From contig CAZASG010000006.1 in NCBI GenBank assembly GCA_964487745.1, positions 48,945-112,944 on the forward strand: 64,000 nucleotides of DNA. The letters run 5' to 3'. Below the pieces are notes generated by a model. The model did no database searches. It saw nothing but the letters and a program-made list of their open reading frames with translations, and had not been told where the DNA came from. The translations under genes and the position numbers were made by a program. Of the stretch, positions 1 to 8,475 are shown piece after piece. The DNA comes from Desulfolinea sp964487745. GTDB lineage: Bacteria > Chloroflexota > Anaerolineae > Anaerolineales > Villigracilaceae. Every line of letters starts with the position of its first letter. Position 1 is the stretch's first letter.

Positions 1-1
1 G

Positions 2-310
2 ATGCTTTTCGGTGTAGCAGGCAGCCTGGCAGAGACAGCACGTCAATCTATCGAGGGTGGGCACCCCGAACGTTTAGGGCCGTTGATGAATGAAAATCAG
101 CGTGTCTTGGCAGAAATGGGCGTCTCTTCGCCCGAATTGGATCGTTTAACGGAAGCAAGCCTGAATGCAGGGGCGAGCGGGGCAAAACTATCCGGCGGCG
201 GCAGGGGCGGGAATATGATCGCCCTATCCACAAAAGAAAACGCCCCGGTAATTACCGAGGCATTGCTTGAAGCGGGCGCAAAGAATGTGATCGTGACGGA
301 AGTGAGCTAG
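2..310 (+). CDS. mvk: Mevalonate kinase, C-terminal part (5' end outside window)
   Basis: Phosphorylates mevalonate with ATP in the isoprenoid pathway (cytoplasm). Only the last ~102 residues are present; the frame is open to the left edge, so the visible ATG is internal. The piece holds the GHMP-kinase C-terminal motif ASGAKLSGGGRGGNMIAL, in which SGGGRGG is typical of mevalonate kinases rather than of galactokinase or homoserine kinase. The gene ends five bases before the convergent stop of the esterase gene, so nothing separates the two. Family assignment is fairly secure; the specific substrate is inferred from the motif alone. Confidence 0.82.
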   Translation: MLFGVAGSLAETARQSIEGGHPERLGPLMNENQRVLAEMGVSSPELDRLTEASLNAGASGAKLSGGGRGGNMIALSTKENAPVITEALLEAGAKNVIVTEVS

Positions 311-315
311 GTGCT

Positions 316-2115
316 TTAGGACATCAAGTGCAGGGAAAAGAATTCGACAACCATTTCTGTGATCTCCGCTCTTGAAGGCTCACTCGCACTGCCTGCAGGG
401 GCAAAACCATGCGATGCATTCTCCACAAAAATCAGTTCGGCCAGAACACCGGCCTCTTGCAGAACGTCAAATAAAATTTGAGATTGTGAAGGTGGGACAA
501 CTTTATCTTCCAGGCCATGTAAAAGCAAAAAGGGCGGGTCATCTGGGCTGACGTGATTGACTGGGCTGGCGAGAGCTAGCAGGTCAGCATCATTGTTAAA
601 AACAGTCTGGCCCAGGCGATTATTTTTATCCAAACTGAAATCATCACTGAGCAAATCGGCAGGACCAAACATATCCACGACCGCTTGTACGCGGCTGGAC
701 TGGTCGAGGTATTCGCCTACATCCCAGTCAGAGGATTCATCAGTGGTACCAAGCAGCGAGACTAGGTGCCCACCCGCGCTGGAGCCCCAAACACCGATCC
801 GTTCCGGGTCCAGATTATATTCGTCTGCATGCGCACGCAGGGAACGAACGGCACATTTGACATCTTCGATCATTGCGGGGAAGGGATATTCCGGCGCCAA
901 ACGGTAATTAACCGAGAAGGTTAAGAAGCCTGCATCCACGAGTGCGGGGATATCTTTGCTCCCCACTCCTTTGGATTTGTCTCCGCCCGTCCAACCTCCG
1001 CCGTGGACATAGAGCGCTACAGGCCAAGCACCATTTTCTTCACTGGGGTAGTAGATATCCATTTTTAATGCAACCCCTTCCATAGTGCAGTAGGTTATAT
1101 CCTTTTCTACGGTACCCAATTTCGCGGCGTTGAATGTTCCGATGCTATCAGGCAAAGCGGAAGGTTGACCATTCAATTCTGCCAGCCAGTCCATCACGGT
1201 GGTTGTATCAACATCATCTGATTCACCAAATTGACGGTTGATCTCGGCGTGGGTTTTGGCTGAACCATCCACGAGGAGGGTAGGGACATCCGCCGCGTTC
1301 AGTGCATCAGAAAATTCACGAGCAAAGGCTTCACGCCCGGCGGCATTGTCGCTATCGCCAGCCATCCCTTTACTCCAGGCAATGGCGATGGGCGGGATAT
1401 TTTTCCCGGCTTCAACGTGGAAGAGCGGCGATGCTGCTTCCCAGCCCTGCGGATCATCGCCAAAGACGGGCGCATAGGCGCGCGGCAAGGTCTCCTCATC
1501 CTCTGCCAGTGCCGGGATATTATAGGCACGTGTATCGAGCGAAACGACTCCGCTGAGGGCATCTAGATCGAGCCTTGCATTTTGGAGATACTGCTCGTCT
1601 GTGGCAACCAACGAGACGAGATGCGCCCCGGCAGAATGCCCCATCAGGAAGACCCTTTCGGGGTCGCCGCCATAGGCAGAAATATGTTCATGCACCCAGG
1701 CGATCGACAACGCGACATCGGCTGCCATTTCGTCCCAAGTTGCATCGGGGTACAAGCGATAGTTGATCGAGATGAAGATATAACCTGCCTGATTAAAAAC
1801 GTCATCTTTTAAATGCACGCGGGCTTTGTCACCGATCGCCCATGCCCCGCCGTGGACGTAAATCATGACCGGAGCGGGCTCACCGCTATTTTCGGGAAGG
1901 TATATATCCAGCGTTTGGGATTCGTGCCCCATCTGGGAGTAGGATACATCCTGGGTTTCCAGATTGACGGGAACCGATTCTGTCTCCGCAAGAATATCCG
2001 TTGAAACGGGAGCAGGTGTGGGCGGCGTTTGATCCGCGTCTGTCGCTCCCCCTGCACAGGCAAGCGTGAAGAGCAACAGCAGAATTACCAGTAAAGTGCG
2101 TTGTTTTTTGCCCAT
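316..2115 (-). CDS. Lipoprotein with two tandem alpha/beta-hydrolase (esterase) domains
   Basis: Predicted cell-surface lipoprotein of 599 residues: hydrophobic signal ending in LAC, with Cys20 as lipidation site, then a Pro/Thr linker. Two carboxylesterase-like domains follow. Domain 1 (about 55-315) has the oxyanion motif HGGAW at 88-92 and the nucleophile elbow GHSAG with Ser161, and a likely catalytic His289. Domain 2 (about 330-599) has HGGGW at 371-375, GSSAG with Ser446, Asp537 and His569, a full triad. Similar single domains belong to the BD-FAE / hormone-sensitive-lipase-like esterases. Two active domains in one chain are unusual. It lies 11 bases downstream of another secreted lipoprotein gene, so they are probably cotranscribed. 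Substrate unknown; ester or acetyl groups of polysaccharide are possible. Confidence 0.8.
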   Translation of the reverse strand: MGKKQRTLLVILLLLFTLACAGGATDADQTPPTPAPVSTDILAETESVPVNLETQDVSYSQMGHESQTLDIYLPENSGEPAPVMIYVHGGAWAIGDKARVHLKDDVFNQAGYIFISINYRLYPDATWDEMAADVALSIAWVHEHISAYGGDPERVFLMGHSAGAHLVSLVATDEQYLQNARLDLDALSGVVSLDTRAYNIPALAEDEETLPRAYAPVFGDDPQGWEAASPLFHVEAGKNIPPIAIAWSKGMAGDSDNAAGREAFAREFSDALNAADVPTLLVDGSAKTHAEINRQFGESDDVDTTTVMDWLAELNGQPSALPDSIGTFNAAKLGTVEKDITYCTMEGVALKMDIYYPSEENGAWPVALYVHGGGWTGGDKSKGVGSKDIPALVDAGFLTFSVNYRLAPEYPFPAMIEDVKCAVRSLRAHADEYNLDPERIGVWGSSAGGHLVSLLGTTDESSDWDVGEYLDQSSRVQAVVDMFGPADLLSDDFSLDKNNRLGQTVFNNDADLLALASPVNHVSPDDPPFLLLHGLEDKVVPPSQSQILFDVLQEAGVLAELIFVENASHGFAPAGSASEPSRAEITEMVVEFFSLHLMS

Positions 2116-2126
2116 ATTTTTTTTGT

Positions 2127-3419
2127 CTAAGGATTGATGAGGAGCATTCCGCTTAGGGGAGGCAACTCAACCTGTCCGGAGACTGTTGTATATTCGATCG
2201 AACCTTCCCAACTCCCATCCGCAGAGATTACACCGCCACCAACCGGATGCGCCTGCTGATAGGGCTGCGTGAGTTCATAAGTGAGGGTCTGATCGGGGTA
2301 GGGGTTGACCAGCACGATGCCATTTTCAAAGGTGCGGGTATAAAGCCCATTCTCGCTGACGGCGTATGCCCCGAGGGGCGCGCCAAAATCAAGGGTGTAT
2401 TCGGGGTAGTAGTAGGGCAGGTCGGTCGCCTGATCTTCCGAATTGGTCATGGAGAAGATCACATTTTCATTGCTGACAAGGAGATAGCCGCCCACGGAGA
2501 AAACTCGCTTTTGAATGTCGTTATCCAGCCCGGGCTGATCTTTGACGACCAGCACAACACCTTTATCAGAGTGTCTGGCTGTGAGTTCAATGGCTTCCTG
2601 CCAGAGTTCCAATCCCTGATATTCACCGCTGCCCGGCTTGAAGGAAAAGGTCTCCCACATGCCGCCATCGGTGTTGGCGAGGCTATCTTCTGCACCTGCC
2701 CGTGAATGCAAGCCATTGAAAATGACGGTTTTATCGGGCAGGTAGGATTTGATGAAAGCCAAGCCTTCCACACGTCCTGTGTACCATTCGGCAACATCAT
2801 AATCGTCGGGCATATTTCCGCTCACTGCGGCAGGGTTGAGTTTATGACTGGCAGAGTCGATGAAAAGACCATCGTAACCATATTCGTAGATCTGCTCAGA
2901 AGCGGTAAGGGCATAATAATTAATCCAGTGATTCAGCGCATCGGGGTCATCGGCGGCGACCATATCGTCCGTGTTCATCAGCCACGCATCCCAGATGGTG
3001 AAGATTCGCTCACCCTGATGGTGCTCGAACATATTCTCGTTGGCAGAGATATGCTCCCAATCGAATTGGTTCGACTTATCCCACATCCCCTGAATGGAAC
3101 GGTAGAGGATTAGGTCAGGTCCATAGATCGACTGGCGGGCATTTTCTCCCAAAATCGGAGTCATCAGGAAGGAATAATGTTGGTTAACGAAATCTAACAA
3201 TCCCGGGCTCGCTTGTGTGGCAAGGCGCGCGCCAATATTGAAATTGTCGGAAGGCAGCGAAGAGAATTCGGGGGCTTCTTCACCATTTTTCGCAACAGGT
3301 ATTTCGGTAGGGATTTCCGCAGGAGGTGGTTCCTGGACAGGCGTATTCTTCCCCCCACGAAGGGAACAGCCTGAAATAAATAATGCAAAACTCAATGATA
3401 AAAGTACCCAGCGTTTCAT
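2127..3419 (-). CDS. Secreted lipoprotein, putative glycoside hydrolase (GHL-like)
   Basis: Predicted lipoprotein of 430 residues; the signal ends at FISGC with Cys18. The body resembles hypothetical glycosyl-hydrolase-like TIM-barrel proteins (GHL15 type): the stretch YGYDGLFIDSASHKLNP near 181-196 puts acidic Asp183 and Asp188 at the end of a strand, as in TIM-barrel hydrolases, and a small all-beta tail (about 345-430) follows. I recognise this by pattern, not by a confident family match. It is the first gene of a pair with the tandem esterase, which suggests joint action on extracellular polysaccharide (inference). Confidence 0.55.
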   Translation of the reverse strand: MKRWVLLSLSFALFISGCSLRGGKNTPVQEPPPAEIPTEIPVAKNGEEAPEFSSLPSDNFNIGARLATQASPGLLDFVNQHYSFLMTPILGENARQSIYGPDLILYRSIQGMWDKSNQFDWEHISANENMFEHHQGERIFTIWDAWLMNTDDMVAADDPDALNHWINYYALTASEQIYEYGYDGLFIDSASHKLNPAAVSGNMPDDYDVAEWYTGRVEGLAFIKSYLPDKTVIFNGLHSRAGAEDSLANTDGGMWETFSFKPGSGEYQGLELWQEAIELTARHSDKGVVLVVKDQPGLDNDIQKRVFSVGGYLLVSNENVIFSMTNSEDQATDLPYYYPEYTLDFGAPLGAYAVSENGLYTRTFENGIVLVNPYPDQTLTYELTQPYQQAHPVGGGVISADGSWEGSIEYTTVSGQVELPPLSGMLLINP

Positions 3420-3510
3420 TTTGTTGATCTCCTTTTCACTTATATTTCAAAAGTTTATCTCCAGGATATTATTTCCCTGATACCGCCCTGTAAACTTTAT
3501 GTAAATTCAG

Positions 3511-3540
3511 AAAAGAAAAAGCCCCGAAAATCATCGGGGC
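3511..3540 (-). terminator. Rho-independent terminator after the glycosyltransferase
   Basis: On the minus strand the stem GCCCCGA / TCGGGGC (3521-3527 with 3534-3540) is followed by a T-rich run. It sits directly downstream of the glycosyltransferase stop at 3547, and so ends the leftward envelope transcript. Confidence 0.8.
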
Positions 3541-3546
3541 GTATGT

Positions 3547-4650
3547 TTAGAAATCTTTCAAGATCTTTCTCTGCCTCGCCTGCCAAGTATATTCCCCCAC
3601 AATTGCATAGGCGTTTTTTGCCAACTTCTCACGCAAAACATCATCGTCCAGTAAGCCTTCCAGCGTTGCATGCCAGGCATCCACATCATCGGGCGGAACA
3701 AAGATCGCGCTCTCTTCATCGAGCACTTCGCGGATGACGGGCAGGTCGCTGGTGATAATGGCTCGTTTGGCGGCCATATAATCAAAAAGTTTCATCGGGG
3801 AGGCGACGGAGGCCGAATCCCCGCCGCTGGAGCCGGAGATCTGGCTGGCGTAGGGAGCGATCAGGATATCCGCCGCAGCCTGATAAAGGGGAAGCTCCGC
3901 CTGTTGGACAAATCCCGTAAATTTGACATTCTTCTGCCCTTTAGCGCGCTCGCGCCATACGTCGACGTCGGCTGGACGCCCGCCAACCCAGACAAATTGC
4001 GCCTGTGGGCTTTTCTCCGCCAACGCGACGAAGATCTCGACGCCGCGCCCCGCGTAGAGATGCCCGGTGCAGATCACTGTTGGGGCGTCGATAAAACCCA
4101 ATTCACGCCGAGCAAATTCGGGACTTGGGAGCGAATCGTAGCGCTCGAGGTCGATCCCGTTCGGGGCGATGACCACGTCTGAGGGCAGTCCATATTTTTG
4201 GGCCAAGACATCTTCCAAAGCATCGGTGATCGCAACAAGTCGCTTTTTGCCGTTAAGACGCAGAAAGGCGCGATACCAATGGGGGCCGAAACGACCGAGG
4301 GGCGGCTCATGGAGCTCGAAGATGAGGGGCAGGCGATGGAGCAGGGCGAAGACGCTGCTTTGCGGCGACCAGGAATAGATGAGATCGGGGTTATATTTGC
4401 ACGCTTTGCGGACGGCCTGCCAAGTAAATGCCCGGCGGGATGTGCCGCTCAGCCAGCGGACATCGAAGGTTTGCTCGAGCCCGTAAAACGCTTTCAGGTC
4501 GTCGCGCGTGCCGCCCCAGGGCTCCATATCGGGGACGAGCAAAATCACCTCGTGACCGAGTTGCGTGAGCGCCTGGCAGACCTTCATAACCTGAATGCCG
4601 TTGGCGTTCGGCGCGGGGATGCGCGACATAGCGATAGCGAGGATTTTCAT
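3547..4650 (-). CDS. Glycosyltransferase family 4 (GT-B)
   Basis: Transfers a sugar from a nucleotide-sugar donor during envelope polysaccharide or glycolipid assembly, on the inner face of the membrane. It has 367 residues, normal for the family. The N-terminal Rossmann half opens with a Gly/Asn-rich acceptor loop (PAPNANGIQVMK). The C-terminal half carries ICTGHLYAGRGVEIF and the donor-binding SPMKLFDYMAAKRAIITSD, in which the usual E of the EX7E motif is replaced by the MKLFDYMAAK variant. It lies in the polysaccharide cluster with flippase, epimerase and dehydrogenase. It is GC-rich, in contrast to the AT-rich gene immediately upstream of it. Donor and acceptor cannot be read from sequence. 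Confidence 0.85.
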   Translation of the reverse strand: MKILAIAMSRIPAPNANGIQVMKVCQALTQLGHEVILLVPDMEPWGGTRDDLKAFYGLEQTFDVRWLSGTSRRAFTWQAVRKACKYNPDLIYSWSPQSSVFALLHRLPLIFELHEPPLGRFGPHWYRAFLRLNGKKRLVAITDALEDVLAQKYGLPSDVVIAPNGIDLERYDSLPSPEFARRELGFIDAPTVICTGHLYAGRGVEIFVALAEKSPQAQFVWVGGRPADVDVWRERAKGQKNVKFTGFVQQAELPLYQAAADILIAPYASQISGSSGGDSASVASPMKLFDYMAAKRAIITSDLPVIREVLDEESAIFVPPDDVDAWHATLEGLLDDDVLREKLAKNAYAIVGEYTWQARQRKILKDF

Positions 4651-4672
4651 TCTTCACACGGGTTTCAGCAAT

Positions 4673-5749
4673 TTAGTTTATTTGTTGCTTAATAACTTTT
4701 TCAATATGAGCAAAAACTTGCTTATTAGACTCACAAAAATAGCTTATATCCGAAAACAATCTGTTTCTCATATATCGATAATAAGTACACCCACCATTAC
4801 AAATTGGAAGCCACTTACATGATATGCACTCTGAATTTAGTTTTGCCGTTGAGTTGACAAACTCTTTGTGCTTGTTTAATTTAAATATGCTCTTTAGATC
4901 ATCTTCCACGATGTTACCAAATCTAAGTGTAGGAGTTCCAAGGAATTTGTCGCATGGAAAGATATCTCCGTTATAATTTATTGTTGTAAAATTTGCGCAA
5001 GTCCCTGCGAACTTACATAATGTTGGCTTTCCTCCCAGAATACCTTTTAGGGTGTTTTCAAAAAATCTAATTCTTATCTCAGGGTCATCATATCTAAACC
5101 AAACATCAAAATAATCAATTAGAAACTGCGCGTAACTCTCTGGGGAAATTGTTAATCCGTTATGATCATTTGCCCTGAAATCCACACATGGTAAGAAGTC
5201 AATAGCTTTAATATTATTTTCTAAAAAATAATAAAACATTTCCTTAGCCTTACCTACGCTGTCCTCTGTAATAACAGACAAATATCCCTGTTTAAGGTTG
5301 TGTTCTTGAGCTAATTTAATTCCTTTATTTACGCGAAAGGAAGAACCTTTATTAGTTGCGTAGGTTCTATTATTATCATGAACCCTACTAGGGCCATCAA
5401 TACTTATTCCAACGTTAAATTTGTTGTTTTTGAAAAAATCTATCCACTCTACATTCAATAGCGTACCATTTGTTTGGATATTATTTCGTATCTGTTGTTT
5501 CTTTGTTTTATGAATTTCCTGAAGTTTTATAGCTTCTCTGTAAAAATCCAGCCCTGTAAGTAACGGTTCCCCACCATGCCAAATGAATGTGACTTTTTCA
5601 ACAGGAAGGGAAAGAATTTTTCTAATACTTTGCTCGAGTATATTGTAGTCCATCGTCTCTTGCGAATTCGTAAAAGGCATATAACTACAATATTTACAAG
5701 CAAGTGTGCATTTAGTAGTTGCTTTAATTATAAAACTAGCTTGTTTCAT
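4673..5749 (-). CDS. Radical SAM/SPASM enzyme, putative RiPP peptide maturase
   Basis: Predicted to use S-adenosylmethionine and Fe-S clusters to modify a peptide. The radical SAM cluster motif CTLACKYC puts cysteines at 14, 18 and 21; HGGEP at 58-62 is the usual SAM-binding GGEP. The C-terminal SPASM domain is complete: Cys251, Gly261, Cys266, then C-x2-C-x5-C-x3-C at 308, 311, 317 and 321, and a last Cys339, matching the seven-cysteine consensus for two auxiliary clusters. Length (358) fits peptide-modifying members such as the cyclophane-forming and sulfatase-maturase-like groups. It is the last of three tightly spaced AT-rich genes whose first encodes a 67-residue peptide with a Trp/Tyr-rich tail. 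An anaerobic sulfatase maturase is the alternative, but no sulfatase gene is nearby. Confidence 0.85.
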   Translation of the reverse strand: MKQASFIIKATTKCTLACKYCSYMPFTNSQETMDYNILEQSIRKILSLPVEKVTFIWHGGEPLLTGLDFYREAIKLQEIHKTKKQQIRNNIQTNGTLLNVEWIDFFKNNKFNVGISIDGPSRVHDNNRTYATNKGSSFRVNKGIKLAQEHNLKQGYLSVITEDSVGKAKEMFYYFLENNIKAIDFLPCVDFRANDHNGLTISPESYAQFLIDYFDVWFRYDDPEIRIRFFENTLKGILGGKPTLCKFAGTCANFTTINYNGDIFPCDKFLGTPTLRFGNIVEDDLKSIFKLNKHKEFVNSTAKLNSECISCKWLPICNGGCTYYRYMRNRLFSDISYFCESNKQVFAHIEKVIKQQIN

Positions 5750-5756
5750 CTAATAC

Positions 5757-6554
5757 CTAATAATCCCACCATAAAGTATATCCAAATCCTTCTTTTGCTC
5801 GTTTAAACGATTTAGTAATAAAATATTGGTTCCCATAGTTTGTGCACTCAGCTTTACCCCCATTTACAGAGTAGCGTTCTAGGTTATACATTTCCCAGCC
5901 GGTTCTTTTAGGAGCTTGATTCTTTGTTGGGATGCTTACAGAAATTTTGAGAGACGATGTAGGGCGTCGTATAATTGCCGCCATAATTCCTTTCTCAGAC
6001 GGTATGTTTTCATATTCCCAAGTAACAGCTATTTCTTCAACTTTACCTTTTATAAATTTTCTGTTTGGATAAAAAACACCTACACCGTCAATCCCTTCCT
6101 CCAATTCTTTTTTCCCAAGCTCTTTTGGAAATCCGTTAGGAAATTCAAAGCCTGATGGAGTATGTTCTTCTAGTGGGAGAAATAAACGAAATCTTGTCTG
6201 ATTATCATGCAAAGCTTTTACAAATAATTTTTGCTTACAGATTATTTTTACTGTACACTCAGTTTCATTTTCAATTTCATAGTGATTTTCTTCTTCTAAT
6301 ATGCGAAATTTAAATTTTTTGGTGGTTTGATTTTCGTTCCAGTAGATACTCAATATGGCGATAAAAAACACTAATGTCCCAACACCTGCTGCCCCAGCGT
6401 ACACTCGCCACATAGCTGATTCTTGAGGTTCCCCAAACAATTCATTTATTAAGACAATAACGTCAAAAGCAACTGCTAAATATATTGCCGCTAGCGTGCC
6501 ATTTTCTTTTAAGGATTTTGCAAGCAAACTATCAGATAAGCCTTTACCATCCAT
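5757..6554 (-). CDS. Two-transmembrane protein with beta-rich soluble domain, RiPP-operon associated
   Basis: I do not recognise this family. The 265-residue protein has two predicted membrane helices (about 20-42 and 48-70) joined by a short loop, followed by about 190 soluble residues with alternating charged and hydrophobic stretches that suggest beta structure, ending in YTLWWDY. The start is supported by GGGAGG eight bases before ATG. It starts 24 bases after the precursor-peptide stop and ends seven bases before the radical SAM gene, so the three genes form one operon. It could export, anchor or confer immunity to the modified peptide. The 2TM-plus-beta plan superficially resembles the CBASS effector Cap15, but no nucleotide cyclase is present. 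It is AT-rich like its partners. Confidence 0.6.
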   Translation of the reverse strand: MDGKGLSDSLLAKSLKENGTLAAIYLAVAFDVIVLINELFGEPQESAMWRVYAGAAGVGTLVFFIAILSIYWNENQTTKKFKFRILEEENHYEIENETECTVKIICKQKLFVKALHDNQTRFRLFLPLEEHTPSGFEFPNGFPKELGKKELEEGIDGVGVFYPNRKFIKGKVEEIAVTWEYENIPSEKGIMAAIIRRPTSSLKISVSIPTKNQAPKRTGWEMYNLERYSVNGGKAECTNYGNQYFITKSFKRAKEGFGYTLWWDY

Positions 6555-6578
6555 TCTGAAACCCTCCCAAACGCAAGA

Positions 6579-6782
6579 TTAATTTGCATTATCCCACTCA
6601 CTATAGGCATCCCAACTATCGTTCCACTCTCCATAAATTCCCCCTAGCGCGCCTGTTCGTGCTTCCAAAAGAATTTTATTATAAATATCAGCTATTATTT
6701 TTTGTCCTATTTTCTTTGGAAATAACTCTTCCTTCGCAGGCAATTCCATATTATCATTGCGTTTTTTTACATTCTTTCCCAT
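6579..6782 (-). CDS. Putative RiPP precursor peptide, 67 aa, aromatic repeat core
   Basis: Start chosen at 6782 because GGAG lies seven bases upstream; the frame is open further but has no better site. The first ~45 residues are charged and helical in character, like a leader. The tail after ALGG reads IYGEWNDSWDAYSEWDNAN, with aromatic residues Y50, W53, W57, Y60 and W63 each followed by short polar residues (WND, WDA, YSE, WDN). This resembles the aromatic-x-x(N/D) motifs that radical SAM/SPASM enzymes turn into three-residue cyclophanes (triceptides). It is followed in the same operon by a 2TM protein and a SPASM radical SAM enzyme. No family match is claimed; the role rests on size, tail composition and context. 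Confidence 0.65.
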   Translation of the reverse strand: MGKNVKKRNDNMELPAKEELFPKKIGQKIIADIYNKILLEARTGALGGIYGEWNDSWDAYSEWDNAN

Positions 6783-6896
6783 CAAATTTCTCCATAAGAA
6801 TAAATGTGAAAAATATTGGTTGAGATTATAACCTATTGATTTGTTACACAAGAGACAAACTAGCTAATTTAGAGCGTTGCTAATGACATTTCAACA

Positions 6897-6959
6897 TTAC
6901 GGATAACTCTCCGCTAACAACGCCTGAAGCGCGGCTTCGGTCTCGGCGATATTCCCCAT
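6897..6959 (-). pseudogene. C-terminal remnant resembling the redoxin at 53.9-54.5 kb
   Basis: Reading from 6959 the minus strand gives a 20-codon frame ending in ALQALLAESYP and a stop. The last 19 residues align without gaps with the C-terminus of the redoxin at 53913-54500 (AIQSLLAESYP), with 13 identities by eye. No thioredoxin fold precedes it; it begins at the flippase stop (TAATG overlap). It may be the tail of a lost redoxin gene left at the edge of the AT-rich island. It could also be translated as a short peptide by coupling. Confidence 0.4.
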
Positions 6960-8305
6960 TATACAATTTCTGAACGTAATCGTATCTCATGCATCCCACG
7001 CCAGACAATTAACCCCACCGAAACGACAAAGAACGCGGACATGAGCGCGGCTTGGACGAGGTAGCCGAAGCGGGGGACGAGGAGAAAACTTAATCCGATC
7101 TTTGCCAGCCCGACCAGGGTCATCACCTTGAGGGGATAGGTCGGCAATCCCAGCGAAAGCAGGAGTGGACGATTCCAGTAGAGGATATTCGCCATACCGA
7201 AACCGATCAACAACACGAGGGCAGCGGGAGTCGCCGGAGCATATTCAGCACCGTAGAAGAGGGTGATGAGCCATTCGCCCGCGACAAGGAGAACGATGCT
7301 GACGCCTAATGTCCACGCAGCGGAGATGGTGGTAACGCGTTTGAGGAGAGTTTTGAGTTTATCCCAGGCTTTTTCACCAACGGTACGCGCGATCTCAGGA
7401 TAAGTAGTCGCGATGAAGGGGTTGATCGGCATCAGGATCAGGTTGATGAGGGCGAGCGCGGTTTTATAGTAGCCAGCAGCGATCTTACCAACTTCGCCGG
7501 GCAGCAGGAAACCCAGCCAGAGAACTTCAGAGTCTCGGGTAACGAGATTCACTGTCCCGCTGAAGTTGCTGGAGATGGCAAACTTCCAGAATTCGCGTTT
7601 TGGCGGTAGCAAGCTGAAAGGCGCGCGCATCCAGCCGCGTCCGAGAAGTTGGTTGGCACGAACCATTCCCCAGATCAGGAAAGAGAGTCCGTAGAAAATT
7701 TTCCCGACCAGATAGGCGGTGAGAACGAGCCAGATATCGCCATCGAAAAAGAAGGCGTAGGTGATGATGCCCGCAGTAAGGATATTTTGCCCCAAAGCGA
7801 TAGCTGCCTGCGAGCGGAAATGGTCGCCAAGTTGAAGCAGGGCAGCGGCCGTGCCGCGAGAAAAGTTGCTCAACAGAGCCAGCGCATAAAAACGGACGAA
7901 GATCGTCGCGGCGGGATCCTTGATGATGTATTCGGAGGCAAAGGGGGCGAAAATGTAGAGCAGAATATAGGCAGAAACAGATGTGCCGATCTCGGTCAGG
8001 GCTGCGGCCTTGAGAACCGCCGCCGTGCGCTCTTTTTGATCTTGCGCGAGATATTCGCCGCCGTATTTGACAACCAATTCGCCAATGCGAAAGGAGAGCA
8101 GGCGGTTGATGGAGGTGGCGAAGGACATGACCATGCCCAATAAACCAAAAGCCGCCACGCCCAGCAGGCGGGCAGCGAGGACGCTTTGCAGCATTGCCAG
8201 CCCCATCCCGATGGTACTGCTGCTAAAGAGATAGGAGCTATTCTTGACGACGCGGCGCAGGAGGGAATCTTCGCGCCAAATGGAGAGAAGGTTGGGGAGT
8301 TTCAT
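6959..8305 (-). CDS. Polysaccharide flippase (Wzx/MOP superfamily)
   Basis: Predicted inner-membrane transporter that flips lipid-linked sugar units to the outer face. Its 448 residues contain about 12-14 hydrophobic helices. The N-terminal part (RRVVKNSSYLFSSSTIGMGL) and the helix with GVAAFGLLGMVMSFATSINR follow the MOP flippase pattern. It sits in the envelope polysaccharide cluster, upstream of the peptide island and the glycosyltransferase on the same strand. The island separates it from that glycosyltransferase, to which it may once have been adjacent. Specific substrate unknown. Confidence 0.85.
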   Translation of the reverse strand: MKLPNLLSIWREDSLLRRVVKNSSYLFSSSTIGMGLAMLQSVLAARLLGVAAFGLLGMVMSFATSINRLLSFRIGELVVKYGGEYLAQDQKERTAAVLKAAALTEIGTSVSAYILLYIFAPFASEYIIKDPAATIFVRFYALALLSNFSRGTAAALLQLGDHFRSQAAIALGQNILTAGIITYAFFFDGDIWLVLTAYLVGKIFYGLSFLIWGMVRANQLLGRGWMRAPFSLLPPKREFWKFAISSNFSGTVNLVTRDSEVLWLGFLLPGEVGKIAAGYYKTALALINLILMPINPFIATTYPEIARTVGEKAWDKLKTLLKRVTTISAAWTLGVSIVLLVAGEWLITLFYGAEYAPATPAALVLLIGFGMANILYWNRPLLLSLGLPTYPLKVMTLVGLAKIGLSFLLVPRFGYLVQAALMSAFFVVSVGLIVWRGMHEIRLRSEIV

Positions 8306-8349
8306 TAATTTACCAGAGATGGATGGGGATGGACGGAAATTTGGTTTTC

Positions 8350-8439
8350 ACCGCCAAGATGCGAAGAGCGCGAAGGTTTTTTAAGGTTTTTATCCTTCAT
8401 TTTCTGTTTTCTCTTTGCGCCCTTCGTCCCTTCGCGGTT
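8350..8439. repeat. Imperfect palindromic intergenic element
   Basis: An inverted repeat in the 170-base gap between the flippase and epimerase genes: the left arm (ACCGCCAAGATGCGAAGAGC, extending to 8376) is mirrored by a right arm ending CCCTTCGCGGTT at 8439, with a T-rich middle. The arms are imperfect, typical of a decayed mobile palindrome. Confidence 0.55.
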
Positions 8440-8475
8440 CCTTTTATATCCCTGTTTATCTTTGCTTATCTCTGG

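Noticed and set aside
4673..5749. Anaerobic sulfatase maturase
   Set aside because: No sulfatase gene in the neighbourhood, and a short Trp/Tyr-rich peptide gene lies in the same operon.
5757..6554. CBASS Cap15-like effector
   Set aside because: Only the 2TM-plus-beta outline agrees; no nucleotide cyclase or other CBASS gene is nearby.
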